This document shows, one piece after another, positions 17,557-27,606 of a DNA stretch of 64,000 nt. The notes beneath the pieces were generated by a model. That model saw only the letters and a program-made list of their open reading frames with translations. It was not told the origin of the DNA and searched no databases. Origin of the DNA: Pseudomonas violetae (GTDB lineage Bacteria; Pseudomonadota; Gammaproteobacteria; Pseudomonadales; Pseudomonadaceae); contig NZ_JAKNRW010000003.1 of NCBI RefSeq assembly GCF_023072615.1, positions 372,001 to 436,000 on the forward strand. The letters are read 5' to 3'. The translations under genes were made by a program, and so were the position numbers. The stretch's first letter is position 1. Each line of letters starts with the position of its first letter.

Positions 17557-17588
17557 CCTTGCCCCAGCCTTTCATCGAGAGTCCGAGC

Positions 17589-18365
17589 ATGTGTGAGTTA
17601 TTGGGCATGAGCGCCAATGTCCCGACCGATATCGTGTTCAGCTTTACCGGGCTGATGCAGCGCGGCGGGCGTACCGGCCCGCACCGTGACGGTTGGGGCA
17701 TCGCCTTCTATGAAGGTCGTGGATTGCGGCTATTCCAGGACCCGGCCGCGAGCTGCGAGTCCGAGGTCGCAAACCTGGTGCAGCGCTATCCGATCAAGAG
17801 CGAAGTGGTGATCGGGCACATCCGTCAGGCCAACGTCGGCAAGGTCTGCCTGTCCAACACTCATCCGTTCGTCCGCGAATTGTGGGGGCGCAACTGGTGT
17901 TTCGCGCACAACGGCCAGCTTGCCGATTTCCAGCCAATCACCAGTTTCTACCGCCCTGTGGGCGATACTGACAGTGAGGCGGCATTCTGCGACCTGCTCA
18001 ACCGGGTGCGCGCAGCATTTCCCGAGCCGGTTGAAGTCGAAGAGTTGTTACCCGATCTGGTCGCCGCCTGCGCCGAGTACCGTAGCAAGGGCGTATTCAA
18101 CTGTCTGCTCAGTGATGGCGACTGGCTGTTCTGCTATTGCTCGACCAAACTGGCCCAGATCACCCGTCGAGCCCCGTTCGGCCCGGCGCGGTTGAAGGAC
18201 GTCGACGTGATCGTCGACTTCCAGGCGGAAACCACGCCCAATGACGTGGTGACGGTGATCGCCACCGAACCGCTGACCGAAAACGAAACCTGGACCCGCT
18301 ACGAACCGGGCCAGTGGAGCCTGTGGCGACGTGGTGAATGCGTCAGCCAGGGCAAGACCGCATAA
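17589..18365 (+). CDS. Class II glutamine amidotransferase (YafJ-like)
   Basis: 258 residues. The start at 17589 is fixed by the N-terminal nucleophile: processing of Met exposes Cys2 in [10 protein letters not shown], as in all class II (Ntn) amidotransferases. Further signature residues are [18 protein letters not shown], the oxyanion-loop region HIRQANVG, and [20 protein letters not shown]. No synthase domain is attached, so the acceptor is unknown. It is probably in an operon with the next gene (11-bp gap). Confidence 0.9.
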   Translation: MCELLGMSANVPTDIVFSFTGLMQRGGRTGPHRDGWGIAFYEGRGLRLFQDPAASCESEVANLVQRYPIKSEVVIGHIRQANVGKVCLSNTHPFVRELWGRNWCFAHNGQLADFQPITSFYRPVGDTDSEAAFCDLLNRVRAAFPEPVEVEELLPDLVAACAEYRSKGVFNCLLSDGDWLFCYCSTKLAQITRRAPFGPARLKDVDVIVDFQAETTPNDVVTVIATEPLTENETWTRYEPGQWSLWRRGECVSQGKTA

Positions 18366-18376
18366 GGATCTTCCCG

Positions 18377-18919
18377 ATGTTGCTCAGTTATCTACGGCTA
18401 GTGTTGTTTGCGGCGGGCCTGTTGATCGGGGTGCAGGTGCCGGGTTTCATCAATGATTATGCCAAGCGGGTCGAGGCGCACCTGATAGAGGCGCAGACCA
18501 GCCTGAGTGGTTTTCAGGGCACGGCCAATCAGTTCTTCAAGGGCGACATGCAAGCGCTGGTGAACCACTACCGCGTCAGCGAAGACCCGATTTTCCGCAG
18601 CGATGCCGACAGCCTGAGCATTCTGCTCACGCGGCAACTGGCCCTCGATAAACAATTCCAGGCCATGCAAGGCCCGTGGTACATCCGCGTGCTGCAAGTC
18701 GCCTTGGCCGCTGATCCGGACATCCGCAAGGAAACCTGGAACGGCTACAGCTATCAGATTCTGCTGACGCCGGAAGCGATGATCTGGGGCATGAGCGGCG
18801 CCTTGCTGCTGTCGTTCGGCATTGAGTGCCTGTTCCGGCTGATCGATTGGGTGGTGCTGGGTGGCAAGCGTCTGCGCCAGAGCCGGCCGATTGAGGACAG
18901 GGATGTGCGTGGGCTCTGA
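18377..18919 (+). CDS. DUF2937 family membrane protein
   Basis: 180 residues with a hydrophobic N-terminus (LRLVLFAAGLLIGVQVPGF) and a second membrane segment near the C-terminus (MIWGMSGALLLSFGIECLF). The soluble middle would face the periplasm. This layout and sequence match DUF2937, of unknown function. AAGGA lies eight bases before the ATG at 18377. It follows the amidotransferase by 11 bp and is probably translated from the same message. Confidence 0.85.
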   Translation: MLLSYLRLVLFAAGLLIGVQVPGFINDYAKRVEAHLIEAQTSLSGFQGTANQFFKGDMQALVNHYRVSEDPIFRSDADSLSILLTRQLALDKQFQAMQGPWYIRVLQVALAADPDIRKETWNGYSYQILLTPEAMIWGMSGALLLSFGIECLFRLIDWVVLGGKRLRQSRPIEDRDVRGL

Positions 18920-18948
18920 GATCAAAGGATCGTGCCGGCAAAAAGCAT

Positions 18949-19021
18949 CGCGAGCTAGCCCACTCCCACAGTAGATTTTTGCTACACCGCAGATCGACTG
19001 TGGGAGTGGGCTAGCTCGCGA
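18949..19021. repeat. REP doublet with perfect arms
   Basis: Two exactly complementary 25-base arms (18949-18973 and 18997-19021), each containing GCGAGCTAGCCCACTCCCAC or its complement, are separated by 23 bp. The core has CTAGC where most copies have a CTTGC centre, so this is a distinct subtype. It lies between converging genes. Confidence 0.9.
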
Positions 19022-19043
19022 AAGCGTTCGACCAGACAACAAA

Positions 19044-20222
19044 CTACTTGGACAAATACCGCATCCCTTCCTCCAGCCCGCGCAACGTCAACGGGTACAT
19101 CTGGTCATCGATCAAGTCCCGCACAATATTGGTCGAGGACGTATAACCCCAGGTGTCCTTCGGATACGGATTGATCCAGATGACCTTCTTGTACTTCTCC
19201 ATGAAGCGCTGCATCCACACATAACCGGCTTCTTCGTTCCAGTGTTCGACGCTGCCCCCAGCCTGGGTGATTTCGTAGGGGGCCATCGCGGCATCCCCGA
19301 TAAAGATCACTTTGTAGTCGGCGCCATACTTGTGCAGCAGGTCCTGGGTCGAAGTGCGCTCGGACGTGCGACGCATGTTGTTCTTCCACACCGATTCATA
19401 AATGAAGTTGTGGAAATAGAAGTACTCCAGGTGTTTGAACTCGGTTTTGCAGGCCGAGAACAGTTCCTCGCAGATCTTCACGTGGGCGTCCATCGAGCCG
19501 CCGATGTCGAACAGTAGCAACAGTTTGACCGTGTTGCGTCGTTCCGGACGCATCTGGATATTCAGCAGCCCGGCATCGCGCGCGGTGTGGTCGATGGTGC
19601 CGTCGATGTCCAGTTCTTCGGCCGCACCCTGGCGGGCAAATTTACGCAGTCGGCGCAGCGCGACCTTGATGTTGCGTGTGCCCAGCTCCACCGAATCGTC
19701 GAGGTTCTTGTATTCGCGCTGGTCCCAGACCTTGACCGCCTTGCCTTGGCGCTTACCCGCATCACCGACACGAATCCCTTCCGGATTGAAGCCGCCGGAA
19801 CCGAACGGGCTGGTGCCGCCAGTACCGATCCACTTGTTGCCGCCGGCATGACGTTCCTTCTGTTCCTCGAGGCGTTTCTTGAACTCCTCGATGAGCTTGT
19901 CCAGGCCGCCGAGGGACTGGATCGCCGCGCGCTCTTCGTCCGTCAGGGACCGTTCGAACTCCTTGCGCAGCCATTCTTCAGGGATTAACGCCTGCAGGTG
20001 GTCATCGAGTTTTTCCAGGCCGTTGAAGTACGCTCCGAAGGCGCGGTCAAACTTGTCGAAATGCTTTTCGTCCTTCACCAGAATCGCCCGGGACAAATAG
20101 TAGAACTCGTCCATATCGGCAAAGGTTACGCGCTGTTTCAGTGCGTTGATCAGGTCCAGCAGCTCACGCACCGAGACCGGCACCTTGGCGGCGCGCATTT
20201 CATTGAACAGGTTGAGCAGCAT
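19044..20222 (-). CDS. VWA domain protein of a MoxR-VWA pair (CoxE-like)
   Basis: 392 residues. The C-terminal half is a von Willebrand A domain with the MIDAS motif LLLFDIGGSMDAH (D-x-G-x-S) and later conserved GYTSSTNIVRDLID. The N-terminal half is helical and charged (FKKRLEEQKERH) with a glycine-rich linker (GTGGTSPFGSGGF). Such proteins bind a partner MoxR ATPase and act as metal-dependent adaptors in protein assembly or maturation. The moxR gene lies 32 bp upstream on the same strand, so the two are one operon. The client is unknown. Confidence 0.9.
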   Translation of the reverse strand: MLLNLFNEMRAAKVPVSVRELLDLINALKQRVTFADMDEFYYLSRAILVKDEKHFDKFDRAFGAYFNGLEKLDDHLQALIPEEWLRKEFERSLTDEERAAIQSLGGLDKLIEEFKKRLEEQKERHAGGNKWIGTGGTSPFGSGGFNPEGIRVGDAGKRQGKAVKVWDQREYKNLDDSVELGTRNIKVALRRLRKFARQGAAEELDIDGTIDHTARDAGLLNIQMRPERRNTVKLLLLFDIGGSMDAHVKICEELFSACKTEFKHLEYFYFHNFIYESVWKNNMRRTSERTSTQDLLHKYGADYKVIFIGDAAMAPYEITQAGGSVEHWNEEAGYVWMQRFMEKYKKVIWINPYPKDTWGYTSSTNIVRDLIDDQMYPLTLRGLEEGMRYLSK

Positions 20223-20254
20223 GGCTATCGCCCTCTATCTTGTTAAAAGAGGGA

Positions 20255-21100
20255 TCAGCGCGAACCGCGACGGCTCATGAACGCCAGGCGCTCCAGCAAC
20301 TGCACGTCCTGTTCGTTCTTCACCAGGGCGCCAGCCAAGGGTGGAATGGCCTTGGTTGGATCGCGTTCGCGCAGCACGGCCTCGCCAATATTGTCGGCCA
20401 TCAGCAGCTTCAGCCAGTCGACCAGTTCCGAAGTCGAAGGCTTCTTCTTCAGGCCCGGCACTTTTCGCACATCGAAAAACACGTCCAGCGCTTCGCTGAC
20501 CAGGTCTTTTTTGATGTCCGGGTAGTGCACGTCGACGATCTTCTGCAGCGTGGTGCGATCCGGGAAGGCGATGTAATGGAAGAAGCAGCGGCGCAGGAAA
20601 GCGTCCGGCAGCTCTTTTTCATTGTTGGACGTAATGATGATGATTGGACGCTTCTTGGCCTTGATGGTCTCGTCGATTTCGTAGACGTAGAACTCCATCT
20701 TGTCGAGTTCCTGCAGCAGGTCGTTGGGGAACTCGATGTCGGCCTTGTCGATCTCGTCGATCAGCAGGATCACTCGCTCCTCGGACTCGAACGCCTCCCA
20801 CAGCTTGCCCTTTTTCAAGTAATTGCGGACGTCGTGAACCTTGTCGGTGCCCAGTTGCGAATCACGCAGGCGACTGACCGCGTCATATTCGTACAAACCC
20901 TGATGGGCCTTGGTGGTGGACTTGATGTGCCAGGTGATCAGCTTGGCGCCAAAGGATTCGGCCAGTTGCTCGGCGAGCATGGTCTTGCCGGTGCCTGGCT
21001 CTCCTTTGACCAGCAGCGGCCGCTCCAGGGTGATGGCGGCGTTGACCGCCAGCTTCAGGTCATCGGTGGCGACGTAGGCCTGGGTGCCTTCGAACTTCAT
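20255..21100 (-). CDS. MoxR family AAA+ ATPase
   Basis: 281 residues. Walker A GEPGTGKT is at residues 33-40, Walker B at VILLIDEIDKAD, sensor 1 at IIITSNNEKELPDAFLRRC with the arginine finger, and a lid domain near the C-terminus. This is a short MoxR form that pairs with the CoxE-like VWA gene just downstream. Members couple ATP hydrolysis to remodelling or metal insertion in partner proteins. No obvious cofactor enzyme lies beside it, so its target cannot be named. Confidence 0.93.
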   Translation of the reverse strand: MKFEGTQAYVATDDLKLAVNAAITLERPLLVKGEPGTGKTMLAEQLAESFGAKLITWHIKSTTKAHQGLYEYDAVSRLRDSQLGTDKVHDVRNYLKKGKLWEAFESEERVILLIDEIDKADIEFPNDLLQELDKMEFYVYEIDETIKAKKRPIIIITSNNEKELPDAFLRRCFFHYIAFPDRTTLQKIVDVHYPDIKKDLVSEALDVFFDVRKVPGLKKKPSTSELVDWLKLLMADNIGEAVLRERDPTKAIPPLAGALVKNEQDVQLLERLAFMSRRGSR

Positions 21101-21247
21101 CTGCTAATCCTCGAACGGTGACGCCGACCTGAGCGAAGCAGGGCGGGACGGGCGAATTAAATGTAATGCCCGACTATAACGCGCAGGCCGGTCGACTGTG
21201 AACGCAGACGGATTATTCAGTCTCTGAATGGAGCGTCACTTAGTGAC

Positions 21248-22324
21248 TCAACCCGCATCCGGCTTCGGCCGCTCGTACCGGGCATTAAACGCCTGAACGA
21301 ATCCGTTGCGCAAAATCTGCAAAAACGCCTGGAATGCGTCGATATCTTGCCGGTGCACATTGCCGCTCAGCTCGACACGGGTGGCAAACTGGTTCTTGCC
21401 CTGGTTCTTCAGCACCGTCTCCGAACCGCCGACGATGGCCTCCCAGATGGAGCGGAATACGCCTTTGTCTTTGTTTTCCACGTCTTGCTGCCAATTGAAG
21501 ACATCGACGTCCTTGAGCAACGGCTTGATGTAACCCTTGAGCTGACCCTTGTTGGCTTCGGCTTCGATGACCACATCGCCATGTCCTGCGTTGAAGTCGA
21601 ACTTGCCATAGGCAGAAGCGAAATCATTCATGCGCTTGAGTTCGATGTCCCGTGCCCGCAGGCGGAAGTCGAAGTCCTCGAAGTTGCTCAGCGGGTCGAA
21701 GGTCGCCGTGGTTTCCAGCGGTGCATGGCCAAGCAAAAGGGCCTTGCCCTCGAAGCGGGCGTCACGCCGGCCTTCGGTATCCACCACGTTGGTCAGGTTA
21801 TAGATGCTGGCGTTGACCTTGGTGGCGTTCATGTTTACAGGTGGTTTGGAGTTAAAGTTGCGAAAGCTGATCTTGCCATCGTTGATACGGACTTCGTTCA
21901 AGGTGATCGGTGCCAGTTTGCTCAACTGGGCGCGCCAGTCGGTGCCTTGGCCGGTCTGGGAGTTCTGCTTGTTGGCGCCACCGTCTACGAAGTTGACCTC
22001 GGGATTGAGGAACTGCACCTCGGCCACGACAGCGTGGTCGTACCACAGCGAGTGCCAGCTGACGGACAGGTCGATCAACGGCGCGTTGACGAACGGCACT
22101 GGGACCTTACCGTCGATCTTGACGATTTTCAGCCCGTTGATCTTGTAGGCACCACGCCATAGCGCGAGGTCGACGTCAGTGATCTGGCCGCGGTAGTCAC
22201 CCATGTCGGCCAGTTTCTCGTTCAAGTAGTCGCGCACCATGTAGGGCAGGGCGATGTGCAGCGCAACCAGAAGTACGACGACCCCGGCAATGATCCATAG
22301 CGGCCAACTGTAGCGACGTTTCAT
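21248..22324 (-). CDS. DUF748 domain protein (AsmA-like, cell envelope)
   Basis: 358 residues with an N-terminal membrane anchor ([21 protein letters not shown]) and a long periplasmic beta-rich region. The region contains [20 protein letters not shown] and [16 protein letters not shown], typical of DUF748. These proteins resemble AsmA family members linked to envelope lipid transport or integrity. That role is inferred for this one. The start at 22324 gives the charged MKRR leader before the anchor. It diverges from cysK across 127 bp. Confidence 0.82.
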   Translation of the reverse strand: MKRRYSWPLWIIAGVVVLLVALHIALPYMVRDYLNEKLADMGDYRGQITDVDLALWRGAYKINGLKIVKIDGKVPVPFVNAPLIDLSVSWHSLWYDHAVVAEVQFLNPEVNFVDGGANKQNSQTGQGTDWRAQLSKLAPITLNEVRINDGKISFRNFNSKPPVNMNATKVNASIYNLTNVVDTEGRRDARFEGKALLLGHAPLETTATFDPLSNFEDFDFRLRARDIELKRMNDFASAYGKFDFNAGHGDVVIEAEANKGQLKGYIKPLLKDVDVFNWQQDVENKDKGVFRSIWEAIVGGSETVLKNQGKNQFATRVELSGNVHRQDIDAFQAFLQILRNGFVQAFNARYERPKPDAG

Positions 22325-22451
22325 GATGACAATTCTCCAGCGATGTAAAGCCATTGACTGTTGTTGTAACAGGACGTTCGACCTGACTGGACGACCACGA
22401 GCAACAGGCTTACCTTGGAGCGCTATTTCAATGCTGTATAAGGACCCAGCC

Positions 22452-23426
22452 ATGAGCCGTATTTTCGCTGACAACGCCCATTCCATCGGCAATACGCCCT
22501 TGGTGCAGATCAACCGGATCGCACCGCGCGGCGTGACTATCCTGGCCAAGATCGAAGGACGTAACCCCGGTTATTCGGTCAAGTGCCGGATTGGCGCCAA
22601 CATGATCTGGGACGCCGAAAGCTCCGGAAAACTCAAGCCTGGCATGACCATCGTCGAACCCACTTCGGGCAACACCGGTATCGGCCTGGCGTTCGTTGCC
22701 GCTGCCCGGGGATACAAACTGTTGCTGACGATGCCGGCCTCCATGAGCATTGAGCGCCGCAAGGTACTCAAGGCCCTGGGCGCTGAGCTGGTCTTGACTG
22801 AACCTGCCAAGGGCATGAAAGGCGCTATCGAAAAGGCCGCTGAAATCGTCGCCAGCAATCCCTCCACTCACTTCATGCCTGCGCAGTTTGAAAACCCGGC
22901 CAACCCGGCGATTCACGAAAAAACAACCGGTCCGGAAATCTGGAACGACACCGACGGTGCGGTCGATGTGCTGGTAGCGGGTGTAGGAACCGGCGGAACT
23001 ATTACCGGGATCTCGCGGTATATCAAGAATACCCAGGGCAAACCGATTCTCTCTGTGGCCGTGGAGCCGGTGGTATCGCCAGTGATTACCCAAGCGCTGG
23101 CCGGCGAGGAGATCAAGCCAAGCCCGCATAAAATCCAGGGAATCGGCGCCGGTTTTGTCCCGAAGAACCTCGATCTGTCGATGGTCGACCGGGTCGAGTT
23201 GGTGACCGATGACGAATCCAAGGCCATGGCCTTGCGCTTGATGCAGGAAGAAGGAATTTTGTGCGGCATCTCCTGCGGAGCGGCGATGGCCGCAGCGGTG
23301 AGACTGGCCGAGACTCCGGAGATGCAGGGCAAGACCATTGTGGTTATCCTGCCGGACTCCGGTGAGCGTTATCTGTCGAGCATGTTGTTCAGTGATCTGT
23401 TCACCGACCAGGAGAACCAGGCGTAA
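22452..23426 (+). CDS. cysK: Cysteine synthase A (O-acetylserine sulfhydrylase)
   Basis: 324 residues. The PLP lysine is in GYSVKCRIG, the substrate loop is [10 protein letters not shown], the phosphate-binding glycine loop is [10 protein letters not shown], and SCGAAMAA is near the end. It forms cysteine from O-acetylserine and sulfide in the cytoplasm. The ATG at 22452 ([17 protein letters not shown]) is the known family start. An in-frame ATG 21 bases earlier is not conserved. A partial REP-type sequence and a strong hairpin lie after the stop. Confidence 0.95.
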   Translation: MSRIFADNAHSIGNTPLVQINRIAPRGVTILAKIEGRNPGYSVKCRIGANMIWDAESSGKLKPGMTIVEPTSGNTGIGLAFVAAARGYKLLLTMPASMSIERRKVLKALGAELVLTEPAKGMKGAIEKAAEIVASNPSTHFMPAQFENPANPAIHEKTTGPEIWNDTDGAVDVLVAGVGTGGTITGISRYIKNTQGKPILSVAVEPVVSPVITQALAGEEIKPSPHKIQGIGAGFVPKNLDLSMVDRVELVTDDESKAMALRLMQEEGILCGISCGAAMAAAVRLAETPEMQGKTIVVILPDSGERYLSSMLFSDLFTDQENQA

Positions 23427-23490
23427 CGAGGCGTCCCCCTGCAGGAGCTGCCGGAGTCTGCGATCTTTGATCTTGTTTTTACAGTTCATG

Positions 23491-23520
23491 AGCGGGGCCT
23501 GACCCAAGTCAGCCCCCGTT
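23491..23520. terminator. Strong hairpin between cysK and lpxO
   Basis: AGCGGGGCCTGAC pairs with GTCAGCCCCCGTT around a CCAA loop, with one C-C mismatch. It has no T-run on either side, so it is an atypical terminator for cysK, or a leader structure if lpxO transcription begins upstream of it. Downstream to 23675 the sequence is AT-rich and should hold the lpxO promoter. Confidence 0.5.
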
Positions 23521-23675
23521 CCGCAATCCCGTGCTAATAATTATTTTTACTGAATCCTTAACGCTGAATATTAAATTTCATGGGTATTTCCCGATGCCGG
23601 TAGTGATTATCATGGCCGGCTGCCACGTCGGGTAGATGGCGTTGTGCAGAGTTGCCTATTATCAAGGAGTTGTTG

Positions 23676-24614
23676 ATGACCTTTTCCTTTGCCGCGAAGG
23701 CATCTTTGTTACTGTTGTTCCTGGGCAGCACTCTCTATGTGCATTTGCGTGGCAAGGCGCGACTGCCGGTCCTGCGCCAGTTCGTCAACCATTCGGCTTT
23801 GTTCGCCCCTTACAACGCCTTGATGTACCTGTTCTCGGGAGTGCCTTCCAAGCCTTACCTGGACCGCAGCAAGTTTCCGGAACTGGACGTACTCAAGGAT
23901 AACTGGCAGGTGATTCGCGACGAGGCGATGCACCTGTTTGACGAGGGCTACATTCGCGCAGCCGAGAAGAATAACGATGCGGGTTTCGGCTCATTCTTCA
24001 AGAAGGGCTGGAAGCGTTTCTATCTCAAGTGGTACGACAAACCACTGCCTTCAGCCGAGACGTTGTGCCCTAGAACCGTGGCTCTGGTTAGCAGCATTCC
24101 CAACGTCAAAGGAGCCATGTTCGCTTTGCTGCCTGGCGGCAGCCACCTGAATCCGCACCGTGATCCGTTTGCCGGTTCGTTGCGTTATCACCTGGGATTG
24201 TCGACGCCCAATTCCGACGCGTGCCGGATCTTCGTCGACGGCCAGGAGTACGCTTGGCGCGATGGTGAAGATGTGATGTTCGATGAGACCTATGTGCACT
24301 GGGTCAAGAACGAAACCGACATGACCCGGGTGATCCTGTTCTGTGACATCGAACGACCGCTGAGCAACCGCTTCATGACCCGGGTCAACCGCTGGATCAG
24401 TGGCTTGCTGGGCCGAGCAACCGCGCCTCAGAACCTGGATGACGAACGGGTAGGCGGAATCAACCAGGCCTATGCCTGGAGCAAGAATTCCAGTGATAAA
24501 TTCAGCGGTGTGATCAAGCAGTGGAAGCGGCGCAATCCCAAGGCCTACCGTGTGCTGCGGCCCGTATTGGCGGCGGTGGTGTTGGCTTTGTTGGGGTATT
24601 GGTTGTTTGGCTGA
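23676..24614 (+). CDS. lpxO: Lipid A hydroxylase LpxO (aspartyl/asparaginyl beta-hydroxylase family)
   Basis: 312 residues with a hydrophobic N-terminal anchor and a C-terminal membrane segment (PVLAAVVLALLGYWLFG). The 2-oxoglutarate/Fe(II) core has H161 and D163 in NPHRDPF, the second His in ETYVHWVKN, and an Arg in MTRVILFCDIERP. In Pseudomonas, LpxO adds a 2-hydroxyl to a secondary lipid A acyl chain at the cytoplasmic face of the inner membrane. AAGGAG lies 6 bases before the ATG at 23676. More than one lpxO paralogue is common in the genus, so the exact paralogue is not fixed. Confidence 0.88.
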   Translation: MTFSFAAKASLLLLFLGSTLYVHLRGKARLPVLRQFVNHSALFAPYNALMYLFSGVPSKPYLDRSKFPELDVLKDNWQVIRDEAMHLFDEGYIRAAEKNNDAGFGSFFKKGWKRFYLKWYDKPLPSAETLCPRTVALVSSIPNVKGAMFALLPGGSHLNPHRDPFAGSLRYHLGLSTPNSDACRIFVDGQEYAWRDGEDVMFDETYVHWVKNETDMTRVILFCDIERPLSNRFMTRVNRWISGLLGRATAPQNLDDERVGGINQAYAWSKNSSDKFSGVIKQWKRRNPKAYRVLRPVLAAVVLALLGYWLFG

Positions 24615-24625
24615 CGCCGGCCCCC

Positions 24626-24653
24626 TCTGTGGGAGCGGGCTTGCTCGCGAAGG
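24626..24653. repeat. Single REP copy
   Basis: A lone CTGTGGGAGCGGGCTTGCTC-type sequence without an inverted partner, in the 61-bp gap between converging lpxO and the EamA gene. Confidence 0.75.
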
Positions 24654-24675
24654 CATGATCAGCAACCCCCAAGGA

Positions 24676-25569
24676 CTACCGGCCAACCACCTTGGCCGGT
24701 TTCAACACCAGCCACAACGCCACGGCAATCAACACCCCGCCATAGATATGCGCCATCGACAACGGTTCATCGAGAAACAAGGCCCCCCACAACACCCCGA
24801 ACGGCGGGATCATGAACGTCACCGTCATCGACTTCACCGGCCCGACCGAAGTCAGCAGGCGGAAGTAAATGATGTACGCGAGCGCCGTGCACCCAAGGCC
24901 CAATCCCAGCAGCGATAACCAGACACTCCAGCCACCCCAGCTCGCCGGCGGCTGGGTGATCACGCTGTAGCCGAACAGTGGCAACAGGAACAGGGTCGCC
25001 CCGAGCATGCTGCCCAGCGCCGACAAACGGCTGTCGAGACCGCCGGCCTGATCCAGCCAGCGCCGGGCAAGAAACCCGGCGAAACCGTAGCAGGTCGTGG
25101 CCAGCAGGCAGGCGAGGGCGCCCATCAGCAACTGCAGATCGAACGCCACCGGCCCGGCACGGGTCAGGATTCCGACGCCAACCAATCCCAGGAACACTCC
25201 GCCCAACTTCGCCGGAGTCAGCTTTTCACTGAAGAACAGCCCGCCGATCAGCACGCCCATCAACGGCGTGGTGGCATTGAAAATCGCCGAGTAGCCCGCC
25301 GGCAGCACCTGGGCTGCTACGGAATACAGGGTCGCCGGGATGCCGGAGTTGATCACCCCGAGCAGCATCACTGTCTTGAGTTTGCCCTTAAAGTCCCAGC
25401 TGATGCGCATCAGTCCCAAGATCACCAACAGGCTGGCAGCGGCGATCGACACCCGAAAAAACCCGGTGGGCACGGTGCCGATGACCGGCGCGATGATGCG
25501 CATGAACAGAAAGCTCGCACCCCAGATGGCTGCCAACGACAGCATGCGAAAAATATCGACGGGGTTCAC
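24676..25569 (-). CDS. EamA/DMT superfamily permease
   Basis: 297 residues made of two EamA repeats and about ten membrane segments. The first repeat has LAAIWGASFLFMRIIAPVIG. The second ends with the typical FGVLWGALFLDEPLSMAHIYGG. It is probably an inner-membrane metabolite exporter with unknown substrate. The GTG at 25569 is chosen because AAGGA precedes it and the first membrane segment follows at once. The longer frame before it is hydrophilic and not conserved. It diverges from aceK. Confidence 0.88.
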   Translation of the reverse strand: MNPVDIFRMLSLAAIWGASFLFMRIIAPVIGTVPTGFFRVSIAAASLLVILGLMRISWDFKGKLKTVMLLGVINSGIPATLYSVAAQVLPAGYSAIFNATTPLMGVLIGGLFFSEKLTPAKLGGVFLGLVGVGILTRAGPVAFDLQLLMGALACLLATTCYGFAGFLARRWLDQAGGLDSRLSALGSMLGATLFLLPLFGYSVITQPPASWGGWSVWLSLLGLGLGCTALAYIIYFRLLTSVGPVKSMTVTFMIPPFGVLWGALFLDEPLSMAHIYGGVLIAVALWLVLKPAKVVGR

Positions 25570-25698
25570 GGCACGGTCCTTCCTTGATTGGCGCGCAAGT
25601 GTCGCGCCAGTCGGGGCACAAGGCAATGGTTGCGTTGCGTAACAAAGGGCCACTAAGCTCAGGCTCCAATGACAAGAACAGCCGCCGAGGTTTTACCT

Positions 25699-27420
25699 AT
25701 GCCGCAGCAATGGCCAGCCGCCGATATCGCCCGAATGATCCTCGATGGCTTTGACGATTACCGCGAGCATTTCCGCCAGATCACTGACGGTGCGCGTGCG
25801 CGATTCGAACAGGCCCAGTGGCAGGAAACGCAGTCGGCATCGGCCGCGCGGATCAATCTCTACGAAGACAAAGTCGCTGAGACGGTGGAACGCCTGCGCT
25901 CCTCTTTCCAGACCGAGGCGTTGATGGACGTCAGTTGCTGGCCGCTGGTCAAGAGCGCGTATATCAGCCTGATCGACCTGCGCTTCGACGATGAACTGTC
26001 CGAGACCTGGTACAACTCGATCTTCTGCGGGCTGTTCAGCCATGACCTGATCAGCGACGGGTGCATGTTCATCCACACCACCCGGCCGAGCCTGCGCCGT
26101 GCTCGGGCCGCGCAAACGCGCATCTACAAGCCCCAGGGCCAGTTGTCCGGAATGCTCGCGAGCATTTTCTCCGACTACCGTTTTGGCGAAGATTACGCCG
26201 ACCTGCCAGGAGACCTGCGCCGCCTCGAAGCGCAACTGCGCGAGAACTTGCCGGACTGGGTCTGCAAGGACCCGGAACTGAGCGTCGAACTGTTTTCCTC
26301 GGTGCTGTACCGCAACAAGGGTGCGTACCTGGTGGGGCGCATCTACACCCGGGACGAGCAATGGCCGCTGGTGATTCCGCTGCTGCACCGTGAAGGTCGC
26401 GGGATCCAGATTGATGCGCTGATCACCGATGAAGCCGACGTGTCGATCATTTTCTCGTTCACCCGCTCGTATTTCATGGTGGATGTACCGGTGCCGGCCG
26501 AATTCATTGGCTTCCTCAAGCGAATACTGCCGGGCAAGCACATCGCCGAGCTGTACACCTCGATCGGTTTCTACAAGCATGGAAAGTCCGAATTTTACCG
26601 GGCGCTGATCAACCACCTGGCCAACACCGACGACCAGTTCATCATGGCACCCGGCGTGCGCGGCATGGTGATGAGCGTGTTCACCCTGCCGGGCTTCAAT
26701 ACCGTGTTCAAGATCATCAAGGACCGCTTCTCGCCGTCGAAGAACGTCGACCGCGCCACGGTGATTGAGAAGTATCGCCTGGTGAAGAGCGTCGACCGGG
26801 TTGGCCGCATGGCCGATACCCAGGAATTCGCCGACTTCCGTTTCCCGTTGAGCAAGTTCGACCCGGCATGCCTGGAGGAGCTACTTGAAGTGGCAGCCTC
26901 CACGGTGTCGGTGGAAGGCGACACGGTACTGATCCGCCACTGCTGGACCGAACGACGGATGACCCCGCTCAATTTGTACCTGGAAAACGCCAATGACGAT
27001 CAGGTTCGCGAAGCGTTGGAGGATTACGGCCTGGCGATCAAGCAACTGGCGGCGGCGAATATCTTTCCTGGCGACATGCTGCTGAAGAATTTCGGCGTCA
27101 CCCGTCACGGCCGCGTGGTGTTTTATGACTACGACGAGATCTGCTTCCTGACCGAAGCCAACTTCCGCCATATCCCGCAACCGCGCACGCCTGAAGATGA
27201 AATGGCATCAGAACCGTGGTATTCGATCGGGCCGCTGGATGTGTTCCCAGAAGAATTTCCGCCGTTCCTGTTTGCCGACGCGGGGCAAAGGAAGCTGTTC
27301 GATCAGTTGCATGGCGAGTTGTACAACGCCGATTACTGGAAAAGCCTGCAGGAGGCAATTCGGGCGGGCAAGGTGATTGATGTGTTCCCGTATCGGCGCA
27401 AGGGCCTCGATAACGAGTGA
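25699..27420 (+). CDS. aceK: Isocitrate dehydrogenase kinase/phosphatase
   Basis: 573 residues, full length. The N-terminal regulatory domain begins [21 protein letters not shown]. The kinase domain has the ATP-binding loop [20 protein letters not shown] and later [23 protein letters not shown]. AceK phosphorylates isocitrate dehydrogenase to divert carbon into the glyoxylate bypass and reverses this. It is not in an aceBAK operon here, as is usual in Pseudomonas. The start at 25699 has GAGG eight bases upstream; an in-frame ATG at 25669 lacks one. Confidence 0.95.
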   Translation: MPQQWPAADIARMILDGFDDYREHFRQITDGARARFEQAQWQETQSASAARINLYEDKVAETVERLRSSFQTEALMDVSCWPLVKSAYISLIDLRFDDELSETWYNSIFCGLFSHDLISDGCMFIHTTRPSLRRARAAQTRIYKPQGQLSGMLASIFSDYRFGEDYADLPGDLRRLEAQLRENLPDWVCKDPELSVELFSSVLYRNKGAYLVGRIYTRDEQWPLVIPLLHREGRGIQIDALITDEADVSIIFSFTRSYFMVDVPVPAEFIGFLKRILPGKHIAELYTSIGFYKHGKSEFYRALINHLANTDDQFIMAPGVRGMVMSVFTLPGFNTVFKIIKDRFSPSKNVDRATVIEKYRLVKSVDRVGRMADTQEFADFRFPLSKFDPACLEELLEVAASTVSVEGDTVLIRHCWTERRMTPLNLYLENANDDQVREALEDYGLAIKQLAAANIFPGDMLLKNFGVTRHGRVVFYDYDEICFLTEANFRHIPQPRTPEDEMASEPWYSIGPLDVFPEEFPPFLFADAGQRKLFDQLHGELYNADYWKSLQEAIRAGKVIDVFPYRRKGLDNE

Positions 27421-27435
27421 CTTGTTGCGCCCGCT

Positions 27436-27544
27436 GCGCGGCCGATCGCGAGCAGGCTCACTCCCACACTGGAACTATTGCGACCACAAGAATGGGGGCG
27501 CCGCAGTCAAATGTGGGAGTGAGCCTGCTCGCGATCGGCCGCGC
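27436..27544. repeat. REP doublet with 32-base perfect arms
   Basis: The arms at 27436-27467 and 27513-27544 are exact complements and contain GATCGCGAGCAGGCTCACTC. It sits between aceK and hrpA, which run in the same direction, so it may separate their transcripts. Confidence 0.9.
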
Positions 27545-27606
27545 GCGGTCGTAAAATCTGCGACAATCGTCCGCCTGCGCCACTAGACGACTGAATTGCG
27601 TACCCG

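Noticed and set aside
20240-21121. 293-codon open frame on the plus strand
   Set aside because: Antisense to the MoxR ATPase gene with intact Walker motifs.
22428-23507. 359-codon open frame on the minus strand
   Set aside because: Antisense to cysK, which is full length and unmistakable.
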